Positions 23,126 through 32,775 of a stretch of 64,000 bases of DNA are shown one piece after another (positions within the stretch are counted from its first letter, which is position 1; every line of letters starts with the position of its first letter). Under the pieces are notes generated by a model that worked only from the letters and a program-made list of their open reading frames with translations, did not search any database and had not been told where the DNA came from. The stretch spans positions 2,046,001 to 2,110,000 of the forward strand of contig JABMLP010000002.1 of assembly GCA_013176395.1 (NCBI GenBank). Reading direction: 5' to 3'. Both the position numbers and the translations under genes were made by a program. The DNA is from Venturia oleaginea. Lineage: Eukaryota; Ascomycota; Dothideomycetes; Venturiales; Venturiaceae.

Positions 23126-24777
23126 CGCTCCAACTAGGGGGACATCCCTTTTTAACTAGGGAGACATCCCCCCTATTACTAGGGAGACATTCCCCCTAAA
23201 TAACCCCCCAAAGTCTAGCGGGGTCGCCGCTAAACGGCTGCCAAATCAATCGCGGGCGTCCTCCAACATTTTCGCGGGGTTAATTTCAGGGTCCAGGCTT
23301 CTAATTGGCTCAAATAATTTGGCGCCAATTGCCAAGCCCTTAGGCGAGTAAAGCCACACCCCATTAAACTTCAACTCGCTTAACTCTAACGGCCCATTCT
23401 CAATTATCTACCAATGCCTGAATCTACGCAGAGCGATTTCGCTCAATATTCAGTCCTTGGGCACTAGCCGCCAGGGTGAGCCCGTCAACGAAGACCAAGC
23501 GGCTAAGAAGGTAAGGCTTCAAGCACAACGACGTCGCAATCGCGAGATCCACGGCGATGGAGAGTTTATGGACATTGACGAGCCTGAGACCGTTGATCTG
23601 ACGGGCGGGTCACTATCTAACCCTCCAGAATCTGCGCAACGCCCTGTTCAGTCACCTTCACCCTCACTACCACTATCTTCCATAGCCTTAACGGCCGATC
23701 AACTCGCAAAACGACGTCGGAGAGCTCCGCCAGCGCTAATAGCCATAAAAACTGCTCCAGATGGACGGCCGGCGAAGAGGCGACGTGTCCAAGGCAAGTA
23801 CAACACCAAGAATAGCGGTAATGGCAGTGCTAATCTGTATACAGGACCCTCACAGAATCTACCTTCTTCTCAGAATCCACCTTCCTCTCCTCAAGATGAT
23901 GCCGCCGCACTCCTCCAACAATTCCAATCTCGTACACAGCCCCGAGCCTCTACCACCAACAACTATACTAGACCTACTCTCTCTACCGCAGCGAAGCAGA
24001 AACTACAGAAGAAGCGTGGTCCAAAGCCACTGAGTGAGGAAGAGAAGCGGCAGAAGAAGATCGCTAAGGCGACGGCAGACTACAAGGCAAAGATGGCCAA
24101 ACTCGGTGTTGACATTGAGGATGAATGAAGAGGAGGTTCACAGTGCGGCAGTCACTAAATGGACCATTCTTGGAGGCGAACACATAATAGCCGTCCTACA
24201 CGGCGGTCTGGCATTGCGGCGGCATTTTAAGCGATTTAACGGCATTGGGACACTCTGGTATCACTTTAAGGCCGCCTGCGACGCTGTACAGCGGCCTTGG
24301 CACGGTTTGAGCGATGGAATTAAGCTCAATTCAATGCACTTAGTTGAGTTGAGTCGATTACCGTGTAGTTTGAGTTTGTATATTGTACAAATGCGGTTAG
24401 CGCCACTGACCATATGGTCGATAGTCGGCTTCAAGGGCTTCCTACCGCAGTTACTATACAACTCAATGCCTCAGGGTGAATAGCTTGTCTGAAGGCTGGC
24501 GCTTTGGTGAGGAATCGTATGGGAGGGCAAGCCTAACCTCAAGTTAGTAGCCAGATAGGCAAAATAGCAATAGTTACTTTCGGAGAAGCTGTTCCGTAGT
24601 ATTTTCGCGTGATTTTCGTGTTTGTGACGTGATTTTGATGTTGTTGAAGTTCAAATTGAGACGCTGTAATGTTGGAGGGTACCCGCAAGACTTAAGGCCC
24701 TGTTTTAGGGGCTATCCGCTATGGTTTAGGGGGGATGTCTCCCTAGTAATAGGGGGGATGTCCCCCTAGTTGGAGCC
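23126..24777 (+). mobile_element. Nested 1.65-kb TIR element with 8-bp target duplication
   Basis: An insertion inside element 1. The flanks are a perfect direct repeat TTATCAAA (23118-23125 and 24778-24785). The ends are inverted: left CGCTCCAACTAGGGGGACAT, right (reverse complement) GGCTCCAACTAGGGGGACAT. Inside each end, a ~22-bp unit (ACTAGGGAGACATCCCCCC) is reiterated, three units on the left and two on the right. The paralogous empty site survives at 39790-39797 (TTATTAAA), where element 7 continues without interruption. An 8-bp duplication excludes pogo/Tc1 and fits hAT, P or Zisupton-type mechanisms. The ends do not match the hAT CAG consensus. It encodes no transposase I recognise, only the basic ORF listed next. 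Confidence 0.85.
23457..24128 (+). CDS. Basic, low-complexity ORF carried by the nested TIR element
   Basis: A single open frame of 223 codons with no ATG start in frame; an ATG at 23414 is one frame away, so a shift or non-AUG start is needed. Features: an Arg/Lys-rich N-terminal segment (QAQRRRNREIHG), an acidic MDIDEPETVDLTGG patch, a Pro/Ser linker, AKRRRRAPPALIAIK, a second basic cluster PAKRRRVQGKYN, a Gln/Ser-rich middle and an AT-hook-like KKRGPKPLSEEEKRQKKIAK near the C-terminus. This suggests a nuclear DNA-binding accessory protein. No catalytic domain is visible and I do not recognise the family. It may be the surviving part of a longer transposase, or a captured or accessory gene. 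Confidence 0.55.
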   Translation: MGTSRQGEPVNEDQAAKKVRLQAQRRRNREIHGDGEFMDIDEPETVDLTGGSLSNPPESAQRPVQSPSPSLPLSSIALTADQLAKRRRRAPPALIAIKTAPDGRPAKRRRVQGKYNTKNSGNGSANLYTGPSQNLPSSQNPPSSPQDDAAALLQQFQSRTQPRASTTNNYTRPTLSTAAKQKLQKKRGPKPLSEEEKRQKKIAKATADYKAKMAKLGVDIEDE

Positions 24778-24806
24778 TTATCAAAATAACTCTAATAATA
24801 CATTCT

Positions 24807-26408
24807 CTAGGTATTGGGACATCGATTGATCTTATGACCTTGAATACCGCAGCCACTGCACGTTGGTAATGCTCGCTGTTGTACGACGACTCCCTGATCT
24901 TGAACACTCTCTCCAGAGTTATTTTTGCCTCCCTGAACTAAGAACTGACCCTGTTGAGCCTGTAAAACGCCTCCATGTGCAATATATTGTCTACGATATT
25001 GTTGCTTCTGTTTTCGTCGTTGGTTTTCTACACGAAGCTTCTTATTCTCTTCTGCAAGTATCACTGCAGAATTCATTGCGACTTGGCATCCTTTGATAAG
25101 TTGACTGATTGCTTGACTGCTTGGGCTCTGAGATTGGCGATGAAGAAGGTCTCGGACGAGCTGAGCCTGCTGTTGAAGCTGAGCTATTGTACGAGGAGTT
25201 TCTGACGTCCACTGTGGTGCTACTATATAGGGTGTTCCTGGTGGTGATGGCGTTTTGGTGACTGTAAGCGACGAAAGAACACGCTGCGGGTTGTATGGAA
25301 TAAGTCCTGTCGCTTGAAAACCGCTCTTGGTATTCTGCTCAGAGAACACAGTTGGTCGGGTGCTTATATAGATCGATAGAAAGTCCTCTTTGTCGATATG
25401 GTGGGTTCCTTGACGAACAAGCTCTTGAACTGCTTGACCGTACGAGCGTTTCAGAGGCGAAAAACAACTTACATCAAGCGGCCTAAGAAGATGGGATGTG
25501 TGTGGCGGCATACAGAGTGTAATAATGTTGTTTGTACAATAATATCCGTCAAACTCTGGTGTTGCGTGACTGTTGTGGCCATCGAGGATAAGGAGACGGT
25601 GAGTACCCTTTGTACGAGCTTCTGTATGAGTATTGAAGTGCTTGATCCACTCAAATCCAAGCTCATTAGTTGTCCAGCCATTATCGCTTACAGCAATAAC
25701 CCAATCAGCCGGTAACTGACGATACCATTTTGATTGATGCACTTTTCCAGAAGGATAATGAATGGCGGTATCGCCCAGCCTGACGCGTTGGTTCCCTCGA
25801 TCGCTGTTGTCCATTCACGATTCCCTAGCTGTACGACAGTTGCTCATCCAACTGTATCTGCACTTGTAACCACCTTTGCAGTTGCAATAACCCCCATCAT
25901 GAAGCCAGTCTCATTAAAATTGTATGTATCCTCCGTAAGGATACCGAACAATAGACGCATCTCTTCAACGCGCTGAAACCCCGCGTTAATTATCACTGGA
26001 TCTTCGTATTTTGCACGCTGTGAATGAAATTTGCGATTCCACTTTGTACGAAGCTCAGTTTGAGTGGAGATAAAGCGGGATACCCAGTTCTTCCCGACTG
26101 GTTGTGATGGAGGTTCTGTACCACGTTTTTCGAGTAAAACATTTGCCATTTGTCGTACGTCAATAATCTGAGGGGGAAATCCGCGCCGATCAAGGTCCAG
26201 GGTCCACTGAACTAGAGCCTGCTCTTCATGTAGTTGTAACTTTCGTTTTTTGTGGTTAGATTTGCTCTGTGGTTTGATGCCTTTGAGACGACGCTGAAGT
26301 GTAGCTCGAGATTTGACGTTGACTCGAATTTTGATTCTTTTGAAAGCTTTGCTTCGCGAAAAGTAATCTAGCCTCTTTGTGGGCTGATTCAGGCGTTGGT
26401 GTTGACAT
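24807..26408 (-). pseudogene. Pogo-like DDE transposase of element 1, inactivated
   Basis: The protein begins at 26408 (MSTPTPESAHKEARLLFAKQ) with the N-terminal HTH/CENP-B-type DNA-binding region, changes frame near 26310, continues through VGKNWVSRFISTQTELRTKW and shifts again near 25850. It then runs open from 25814 to 24807. Catalytic motifs: the first is FNETGF, where the usual FDETGF Asp is replaced by Asn; the second is ILDGHNSHATPEF; the third is LLRPLDVSCFSPLK. The C-terminus has a leucine-zipper-like helix (AEENKKLRVENQRRK) and a CCHC knuckle (CSGCGIQGHKINRC). The frameshifts and the D-to-N change make it inactive. Confidence 0.85.
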
Positions 26409-26496
26409 TATCGCAATTATTGTACGAAGAGAATGGACTTTTTGATGGGGTGGCCCACTGACTGGAGTGGCCCATTGAGTGGTGAAACACGTTACA

Positions 26497-28306
26497 CACC
26501 ACCGAGCGGTACACATTTTCGTATCCTCATCGATTAACCCACGATGCCACCACAACTAGTCAATACAAAGGCCCAGAAAGAGGGTCAACTACTCCTTGCT
26601 CATGACGCTTATTTGGAAGGCCATTTTCCAAGTATTCGAAAGGCCGCTGATGCCTATTCTGTCCCATTTACTTCCCTTGCCTCCCCCCTTCGCGGACGCG
26701 CTTCACGCGTCGATTCGCGCCCAAATTGCCAAAGGCTTACGGATACGGAAGAGGAGGTCGTTGAGCATTGGATACTATCTATGAATGAAAGAGCTTATCC
26801 ATTGACCGTTACTGGGGTACGCGATGCGGCAAAAATCGTACTCGAGCAGCGTGTAGGCTCAGATTGCAAAATCGGTGTCAATTGACCTCAGCGATACATC
26901 AACCGCCGCCCTAGCCTCAAATCGCGATATTCACGCAGCTACGATAATCAAAGGGCAAGATGCGAAGATCCAGCCCTTATTGGGGCCTGGTTTCGGCTTG
27001 TACAAAACACAATCGCTAAATACGGCATCCTCAAAAACGATATCTATAACTTCGACGAAACCGGCTTTGCAATGGGCCTTGCAAGTACCTCACGCGTAGT
27101 TACTGCCTCAGATAGGCGTGGCAGACCCCCTCAATTACAGCCTGGCGATCGCGAACGGGTTACGGCAATCGAATCGATCAATGCGCTGGGTTGGAGCCTC
27201 CCGCCGATGGTGATCTTCAAAGGCAAGGTACATATATCATCTTGGTACGAAAACAACAATCTACCGCCTGATTGGACAATCGCTTTGAGTACAAATGGAT
27301 GGACTAATGACCAGCTTGGATTACATTGGCTAAAAGAGGTTTTCGAGCCAAATACAGCTGCAAGAAAGGTTGGTAGTTATCGACTACTATTTCTGGATGG
27401 CCACGGCAGCCACGCAACTCCAGAATTTGATCAATTTTGTGCAGACGGGATGATTATCACTCTTTGTATGCCACCGCGTTCATCACATCTTCTTCAACCT
27501 CTCGATATTGGTTGTTTTTCGGTCCTCAAGCGTACCTATGGCCAACAAGTCTCGGAATATATGAGGCTTGGCATAAATCATATCGACAAAATTGAGTTCC
27601 TTCACGCCTTTAAAATTGCTCGAATGAGTGCCCTCACACTAAGCAATATTCAACGCAGCTTCACTGCTGCCGGTCTCGTACCTCTTGATCCAGATCAGGT
27701 ACTTTCAACCATCCAGATTAGGCCATCTACCCCTACAGCGCCCTTGGCCGCAAACCAAGAGCAATGGCAACCAGAAACACCTCAGAATCTAACCCAGTTA
27801 GAGCTGCAGGTAGCTACAATCAAAGGCTATCTTAAGAGACGTTCAAAAAGTCCACCAAGACCAACAGATCAGGCCATTAATCAGCTTGTCAAGGGCTGCC
27901 AGATCGCGATGCAAGGCGCCGCTTTACTAGCTGCGGAAAATGAGAAATTAAGGGCTGCAAATGAGAGGCAGAAGCGAAGGAGGCAACTAAAAAGGAGATA
28001 TATTAGTCAATCAAGCGCTTTAACTGTTGCAGAGGGCTCGAGCTTACTTCAACTTTCTAAAGAAGCTTCGGTTATCAGCAGTAACCAGGTTGATCAAGAG
28101 CCTTACATTGAGGAAGAACCACCAAATGAAGAGGAGAACATTGTAATTACTTGTTTTATTTGTCGCAGTGGTGACCATTTTGCAATCAACTGTCAGAAAT
28201 ATAGATAGCAATATTTAAAAATGAGAGATTTATTGGTGCATAATAGAGTAATTGATGAGGATACGAAAATGTGTACCGCTCGGTGGCTCGATGGTGGATT
28301 ACGTTA
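26497..28306 (+). mobile_element. Pogo/Fot1-type DNA transposon (element 2), nearly intact
   Basis: About 33-bp inner TIRs: left CCACCGAGCGGTACACATTT at 26499, continuing TCGTATCCTCATC, and its reverse complement ending at 28286. The right side continues outward to ...GGATTACGTTA (28306), giving the ACGT-A-end shared by this group. The left side lacks this outer ~20 bp because it abuts element 1, whose insertion may have removed it. The element carries one transposase with a single nonsense codon. Confidence 0.8.
26544..28208 (+). CDS. Pogo-like transposase with one in-frame TGA
   Basis: Cut-and-paste transposase for element 2, 555 codons including the stops, in one frame. Start ATG 26544 (MPPQLVNTKAQKEGQLLLAH). 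An N-terminal HTH (SIRKAADAYSV) and CENP-B-type second HTH are followed by a TGA at 26883-26885, in the place where relatives have the Trp of GKNW. The frame then continues unbroken (PQRYINRRPSLKSRY). The DDE core is complete: FDETGFAMG, LFLDGHGSHATPEFD and LLQPLDIGCFSVLKR. The C-terminus has a basic coiled helix and a CCHC knuckle CFICRSGDHFAINC. The TGA is either a single inactivating mutation or a readthrough site; the next codon begins with C, a leaky context. Everything else suggests recent activity. Confidence 0.8.
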
Positions 28307-28357
28307 AAGGAAACGCGCCATACATGTCACTAAACGTTCCACGTGACAGTATCCGTA
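28306..28357 (+). repeat. Dispersed repeat X, copy 1
   Basis: About 52 bp ending in CACGTGACAGTATCCGTAAC. A near-identical copy occurs in the same orientation at 30687-30740, and a diverged inverted end (GTTACGGATACTGTCACTTG) lies at 29455-29474. The ends look like termini of an unidentified element; element 4 is inserted at the joint between two facing ends. Confidence 0.6.
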
Positions 28358-29445
28358 ACGTTACTCACAAGCGAGTGACGCATACAAGCGAGTGACGTAT
28401 AGAATCTTACATCTCATCTTTGCAACACCATAAATCAATCTTTGAGTAACATATTTAAATGAGCTAATATACAATAAATTATTGATATTTAGGGCATTCA
28501 CCAGCTGCATGATCGAAGCCTTTACAGATAAAACAGCTCGGTAACCCGTACCTTTCCTCTCGAGATCCAGCCATCGATGCCTCTGCCTCCACTTGTATTT
28601 TATTAGCTGTAGGCCGAAATACCAAGTTCTGCGCCTCAGTAATTGTAAAAGAGGGGTTTTCAGAGATCTGAGCTCTTCGTACCTGTCCTTTTCTCTTCCT
28701 CTTCTCGTTCATCTTCCGTAACTTCTCGTTCTCACTTGCAAGAAGAACAGCGCTGGCATAGCTACGCGTATCGATCGCTTCAATAGCTGTAATCCACTCG
28801 CGATCGCCAGGTTGTAATTGAGGAGGTTTACCACGTCGATCTGACGAGGTAATAACACGCGAAGTACCTGCAACTCCTATTGCAAAGTCAGTTTCGTCGA
28901 AGTTATAGATGTCCTCATCTACGATGCCGTATTTCTGAACTGTATTCCAGATGTTCGCATTGAGCTCTTTGGTAGTCGTATTTACGTGTATACTTGGCTT
29001 GTAAGGTCGGTTGACGCTTGAGAAAGTTGCGAGGTCAGTTGACACCGATTGAGCCTTCAGACGCGACGCGTTGCTGAAGCAATAATCTAGCTGCATCACG
29101 TAATGCAGAGATTGTAGGCGGATAACCACGTTCGTCCATTGAAATGATCCACTGTAGAAGGGCTTCTTCTGTGGGAGTAAGCTTATGATTATTTGCACGC
29201 GAATCTACGCGTGCAACGCGTCCCTTGAGGCAGTGTTCGAGATTGCTTGGAGGTACATTATATGACAATGCAGCTTGACGAATGCTTGAAAATTGACCTT
29301 TCCGGTAGGCTTGAAGAGCGAGAAGTAATCGCCCTTCTTGTTGGGCTTTAGAAGTCATGATGTTGTAGTGTAGAGACTTGGAAAGATGAGATGTAAGATT
29401 CTATGCGTCACTCGCTTGTATGCGTCACTCGCTTGTGAGTAACGT
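28358..29445 (-). mobile_element. Pogo-like element 4, internally deleted
   Basis: About 65-bp TIRs begin ACGTTACTCACAAGCGAGTG and contain a duplicated CAAGCGAGTGACG unit. TA lies at both edges (28356-28357 and 29446-29447). The pre-insertion target can be read as GTATCCG-TA-ACAGTTTT, inside a small palindrome. It codes for a decayed, DDE-deleted transposase on the minus strand. Confidence 0.8.
28479..29358 (-). pseudogene. Transposase remnant of element 4 lacking the DDE core
   Basis: The N-terminus (29358, MTSKAQQEGRLLLALQAYRK) has the HTH region and stops at a TGA (29035-29037) in the same position as in element 2, just after GVN and before PRNFLKRQP. After a frame change the sequence continues NIWNTVQKYGIVDED, FDETDFAIGV (first Asp kept, Gly changed to Asp), GDREWITAIEAID. 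It then jumps in frame to SYASAVLLASENEKLRK and the CCHC knuckle CFICKGFDHAAGEC. The second and third catalytic Asp and ~200 codons are deleted. It is non-functional as a transposase. Confidence 0.8.
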
Positions 29446-29563
29446 TAACAGTTTTGTTACGGATACTGTCACTTGAGCGTGTACAGGATTGTATTTGATT
29501 GTAACTGTATGCATTCTGGATAACTAGATGCGTACCAGTGTGTCCCCTTTATGATGGGTTGAT

Positions 29564-30472
29564 TGTTACACGGGACTTACGGTCACGTTGTTAGATCATT
29601 GGGCTCACTTTGCTAGAAGTGAGACGAGTGATCTTTCCAGCTCACCAAGTTCACCTCTTGGTAAATGAGCCAAGTGAGCCTGGGATTCTCTAGGAGATGG
29701 GATCTGTCACGGGCTAGACCCTTGGGCCTTTATCTAGGCTTTGCCTATCTCTCTATAGCGCTTGAGGACCTTGCTGTCAAGCCTCGGAATAATTATAGGG
29801 CAAGCTTGTGAATGGCTTGGCATCTCCTTCAAGAGGAGTTTGCAATCGTGTATCTTTCATTTTCTCTTTAGCTAGATTGTATTTCACATTTGGGTGGTTT
29901 TCCCTGGTATCCTGGCATGATCTTAACCCGTCACAGGATCTCTATATCTAGGACGAGAGTCTGCTTCCTCAGAGGTCTTGTAGTTCTACTCTCTAGTTTA
30001 CTTTCATAGTACTCTTTAGTTACATCGCTATTGCTTCAGTTATCTTAGCACAATTCACGACTCTTATATCTTACAAACCTCGCTTCACTTGTTTGATACG
30101 GTATTGTCGCCCCGGACTATTTGAACCCCACTCTACGGATTGGCCAAATCCAGTGTTACGCAGAGGCTATGGCTCAAAGTAATCTAGCTGGATTTGGCTA
30201 ATCCATACAGTAGGGTTCAAGTGGTCCGGGGCGACAATATCGTATCAAACAAGTGAAGCGAAGCTTGCAAGATATAAGAGTCGTGAATTGTGCTAAGTAA
30301 CTAAAAGCAATAGCGAAGTAACTAGAGAGTGAAGATACGAGACACTGAGGGAGCAGAGTCTCGTCCGTTATATAGAGATTCATCTTCTAAGAAATCCTGC
30401 GCTCGTGGCGCTCACAACGCTCGCTTTGCCAAGGCTCGAGCGTTCACATGATCCTTCCGATCCCGTGTAACA
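29564..30472. repeat. 0.9-kb palindromic repeat (foldback or head-to-head LTR pair)
   Basis: The edges are TGTTACACGGGA (29564) and its reverse complement TCCCGTGTAACA (ending 30472). Inside, arms at 29938-30153 and 30188-30379 are imperfect reverse complements over ~200 bp, sharing CACAATTCACGACTCTTATA and TTGTCGCCCCGG. A 34-nt loop lies between them. The outer arm segments differ in length and sequence. The transcript or single strand would fold into a long hairpin. No coding capacity; no clear target duplication. Two LTR-like units with TG...CA ends placed head to head would also explain it. Confidence 0.7.
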
Positions 30473-30778
30473 ACTTACTAATCACTGTGAGAGGCGTGGT
30501 CGATATGTTTTTCAATTGACTATCCTGATTGACGAGTATTACAAACTTGAAGAAAAGAGAGAAAGAGTAGAACACATGGTTTTATAATCAGTGGTGGTGG
30601 GGTTGTGGAATCTTCCAGAAGTTTCCAAAGGTTGAGGGCATAGCCGAGAACCACAATCTAGGCCATAGCCTGTGACAATCACAAAGGGAACGCGCCATAC
30701 ATGTCACTAAACGTTCCACGTGACAGTATCCGTAACATCCAGCTATATTACTTGAGTCATAGCCTCTGCGTAACACTG
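30147..30778. repeat. Segment bounded by inverted 45-bp units
   Basis: The hairpin loop plus edges (30147-30192; contains GTTACGCAGAGGCTATGGCT) recurs inverted at 30736-30778 (reverse complement contains GTTACGCAGAGGCTATGACT). The ends read CAGTGTTACGC, close to hAT-type CAG(N)G termini. No perfect 8-bp duplication flanks it. It partly overlaps the palindrome and a repeat X copy (30687-30740), so the area is multiply rearranged. Confidence 0.5.
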
Positions 30779-31105
30779 CCAATAAACCGTTTATCTTATA
30801 GTATAGTACCTATTGAAAACGGTTTTTAAGTATAGAGGTAATTCTAGGTTATAGTAGAACTATAGTTTAAATTTTTTGGAAGAAAATTACGGTTTAAAAT
30901 GCCTACACCCCGCGGCTATGTATATTTAGCTTTTATATGGAGCATGAGCCCTGTTTCGGCAAGTGACGGCCGGAAAGCCCAACTTGCACCTCGAATGAAA
31001 TGCTGAGCCTTCCCGTCCCCCGACAGGTCCTCTTGTTGATTCCACTCCCAGTAATGTCTGGGTGTTTGCGCAGGCATACGTTGGCACCATTACCAGTACA
31101 TAATC
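30779..31105. other. Upstream region of the LCB kinase gene
   Basis: AT-rich for the first ~120 bp, then GC-richer. No repeat or second gene was recognised. Confidence 0.5.
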
Positions 31106-32775
31106 ATGTCGAGGCCTTCCGGTGACCTTGGCCCTTTCGAGGACCAATTCGAGGTGCAAGACCATGATCATGATCATGCTGCCGCTGACTACCTCGTACT
31201 TGCCGCTGGCTCTGGGACCCTCGATTTGACTGACCAGTCGCTTCATGTTCACCGTACGTTTGGGCCTCTTTGATTGATACCTTCTACCCCTAACAAGTTC
31301 ATAGTCTCTGATCCCGCCGCGAACGAGACAGACTGTTGTGGCCTGTTGTCTGGCAAGCAAAGTACTTGTACCTCGAACCAGCCCAATCAGAACTGCTTAT
31401 ACTCATTCTTCGCATAGCAGACGGTATCCAAGTGATCCTCTACCACTACATCCTCTGGGCCGAACGTTCGGAACAAAAGATCCTCATCACCTATGCCAAA
31501 CGCGCCTCCGCAAGCAAAGACACCGTTCGTCCCGATACCTTGACCCTCGAACTGGACGAGAACTCACTCCCACGTCTCGATGCCTTTATACGTAAACTGC
31601 TGGAGCACGCATACGGCAAATCGCAAATCCATAAGAGAATTAAGGTCTTCATAAATCCGTATGGTGGTGCTGGCAAAGCGCGGAAGTACTACACGCGAGA
31701 TATTGAACCCATTTTCAAGGCGGCAAAGTGCTACCCTGATGCTACCATCACTCAAAGATCGAGACATGCTGTCGATTTAGCCGAAGAGTTGGACTTGGAC
31801 CGATGGGATGTGGTTGCGTGTTGCTCTGGGGATGGACTGCCTTATGAGGTATTCAATGGGCTTGGGAAGAAAACAAATGCGCGGACAGCACTTGGGAGGC
31901 TGGCTGTGGTTCAATTGCCATGTGGGACAGGTAATGCGATGAGCTTGAATTTGAATGGGACGGATAGCCCGTCTCTCGCGGCATTAGCCGTCGTGAAAGG
32001 TATTAGGACACCGATTGATTTGGTTTCTATCACGCAAGGGGACAAGAGGACACTCTCTTTCCTCTCACAGTCTGTGGGGATTGTAGCAGAGAGTGACCTA
32101 GGCACAGAAAACTTGCGATGGATGGGTAGCGCAAGATTCACTGTCGGCTTCCTCCAACGATTACTGGGCAAAACCCTATGGCCTGTGGATCTCGCGGTCG
32201 GCGTCGAAATTGAGGATAAGGCCACCATCAGGTCTGCCTATAGAGAACATATGGGCACCTCGCCTTCAGCATCAAAACTCTTATCCGCGTCCTCTTCAGA
32301 TACCGAATTACAAGCCGCACCTCCATCAGTGGAAGGAGAAGACGAAGGCCTTCCCCAACTCAAATATGGCACCATCAACGATCCCATCCCTTCGTCCTGG
32401 ACACTAGAACCCTACCCCAATCTCGGAAATTTCTACGCAGGAAACATGGCCTGGATGGCCGCTGACACCAAATTCTTCCCCGCCGCCATGCCAAATGATG
32501 GCTGCATCGACCTCGTAACTATCGATGGCGATATTCCGCGCTTGACGAGTATCAAGTTGCTTTTGGCGGTGGAGAATGGAGGACATTTTGATCAGGATGT
32601 GGTCAGGTATAGGAAGGTTAGTGGCTTCAGACTTGTACCACGGCAGCCGACTGGGTATATTAGTATTGATGGGGAGAGAGTCTCCTTTGAGGGGTTTCAG
32701 GTTGAGGTTCACAGGAGTTTGGGGTGTACGTTGAGTAGGAGTGGGAGAGGATATGAGTCTATTGGGTCGTTTTAG
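31106..32775 (+). CDS. Sphingoid long-chain base kinase (LCB4/LCB5 type)
   Basis: Phosphorylates sphingosine-type long-chain bases with ATP to give signalling LCB-1-phosphates; membrane-associated. Exons 31106-31253, 31305-31361 and 31418-32775 join in frame to 520 aa. A His/Asp-rich N-terminus and a DCCGLLSG motif (possible palmitoylation site) precede the DAGK catalytic domain. That domain has the ATP-binding FINPYGGAGKARK, the GDGLPYEVFNGL substrate loop (family SGDG[LI]), LPCGTGNAM and LSQSVGIVAESDLG. The C-terminal part has NMAWMAADTKFFPAAMPNDG and the final ISIDGERVSFEGFQVEVH. An acidic low-complexity insert separates the lobes, as in fungal homologues. All motifs are intact. Confidence 0.92.

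Larger units (their letters stand above)
23020..26494 (-). mobile_element. Pogo/Fot1-type DNA transposon (element 1), disrupted
   Basis: Bounded by about 46-bp TIRs. The left end is ACGTGCTTCACCACTCAGTG, continuing GGCCACCCCAGTC. The right end in reverse complement is ACGTGTTTCACCACTCAATG, continuing GGCCACTCCAGTC. A TA dinucleotide lies at each edge (23020-23021 and 26493-26494), as expected for Tc1/mariner-superfamily insertion. It carries a broken transposase on the minus strand and is itself split by a 1.65-kb insertion at 23126-24777. Without that insertion it would be about 1.8 kb, normal for the family. A related, internally deleted copy lies at 39710-40800. Confidence 0.85.
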
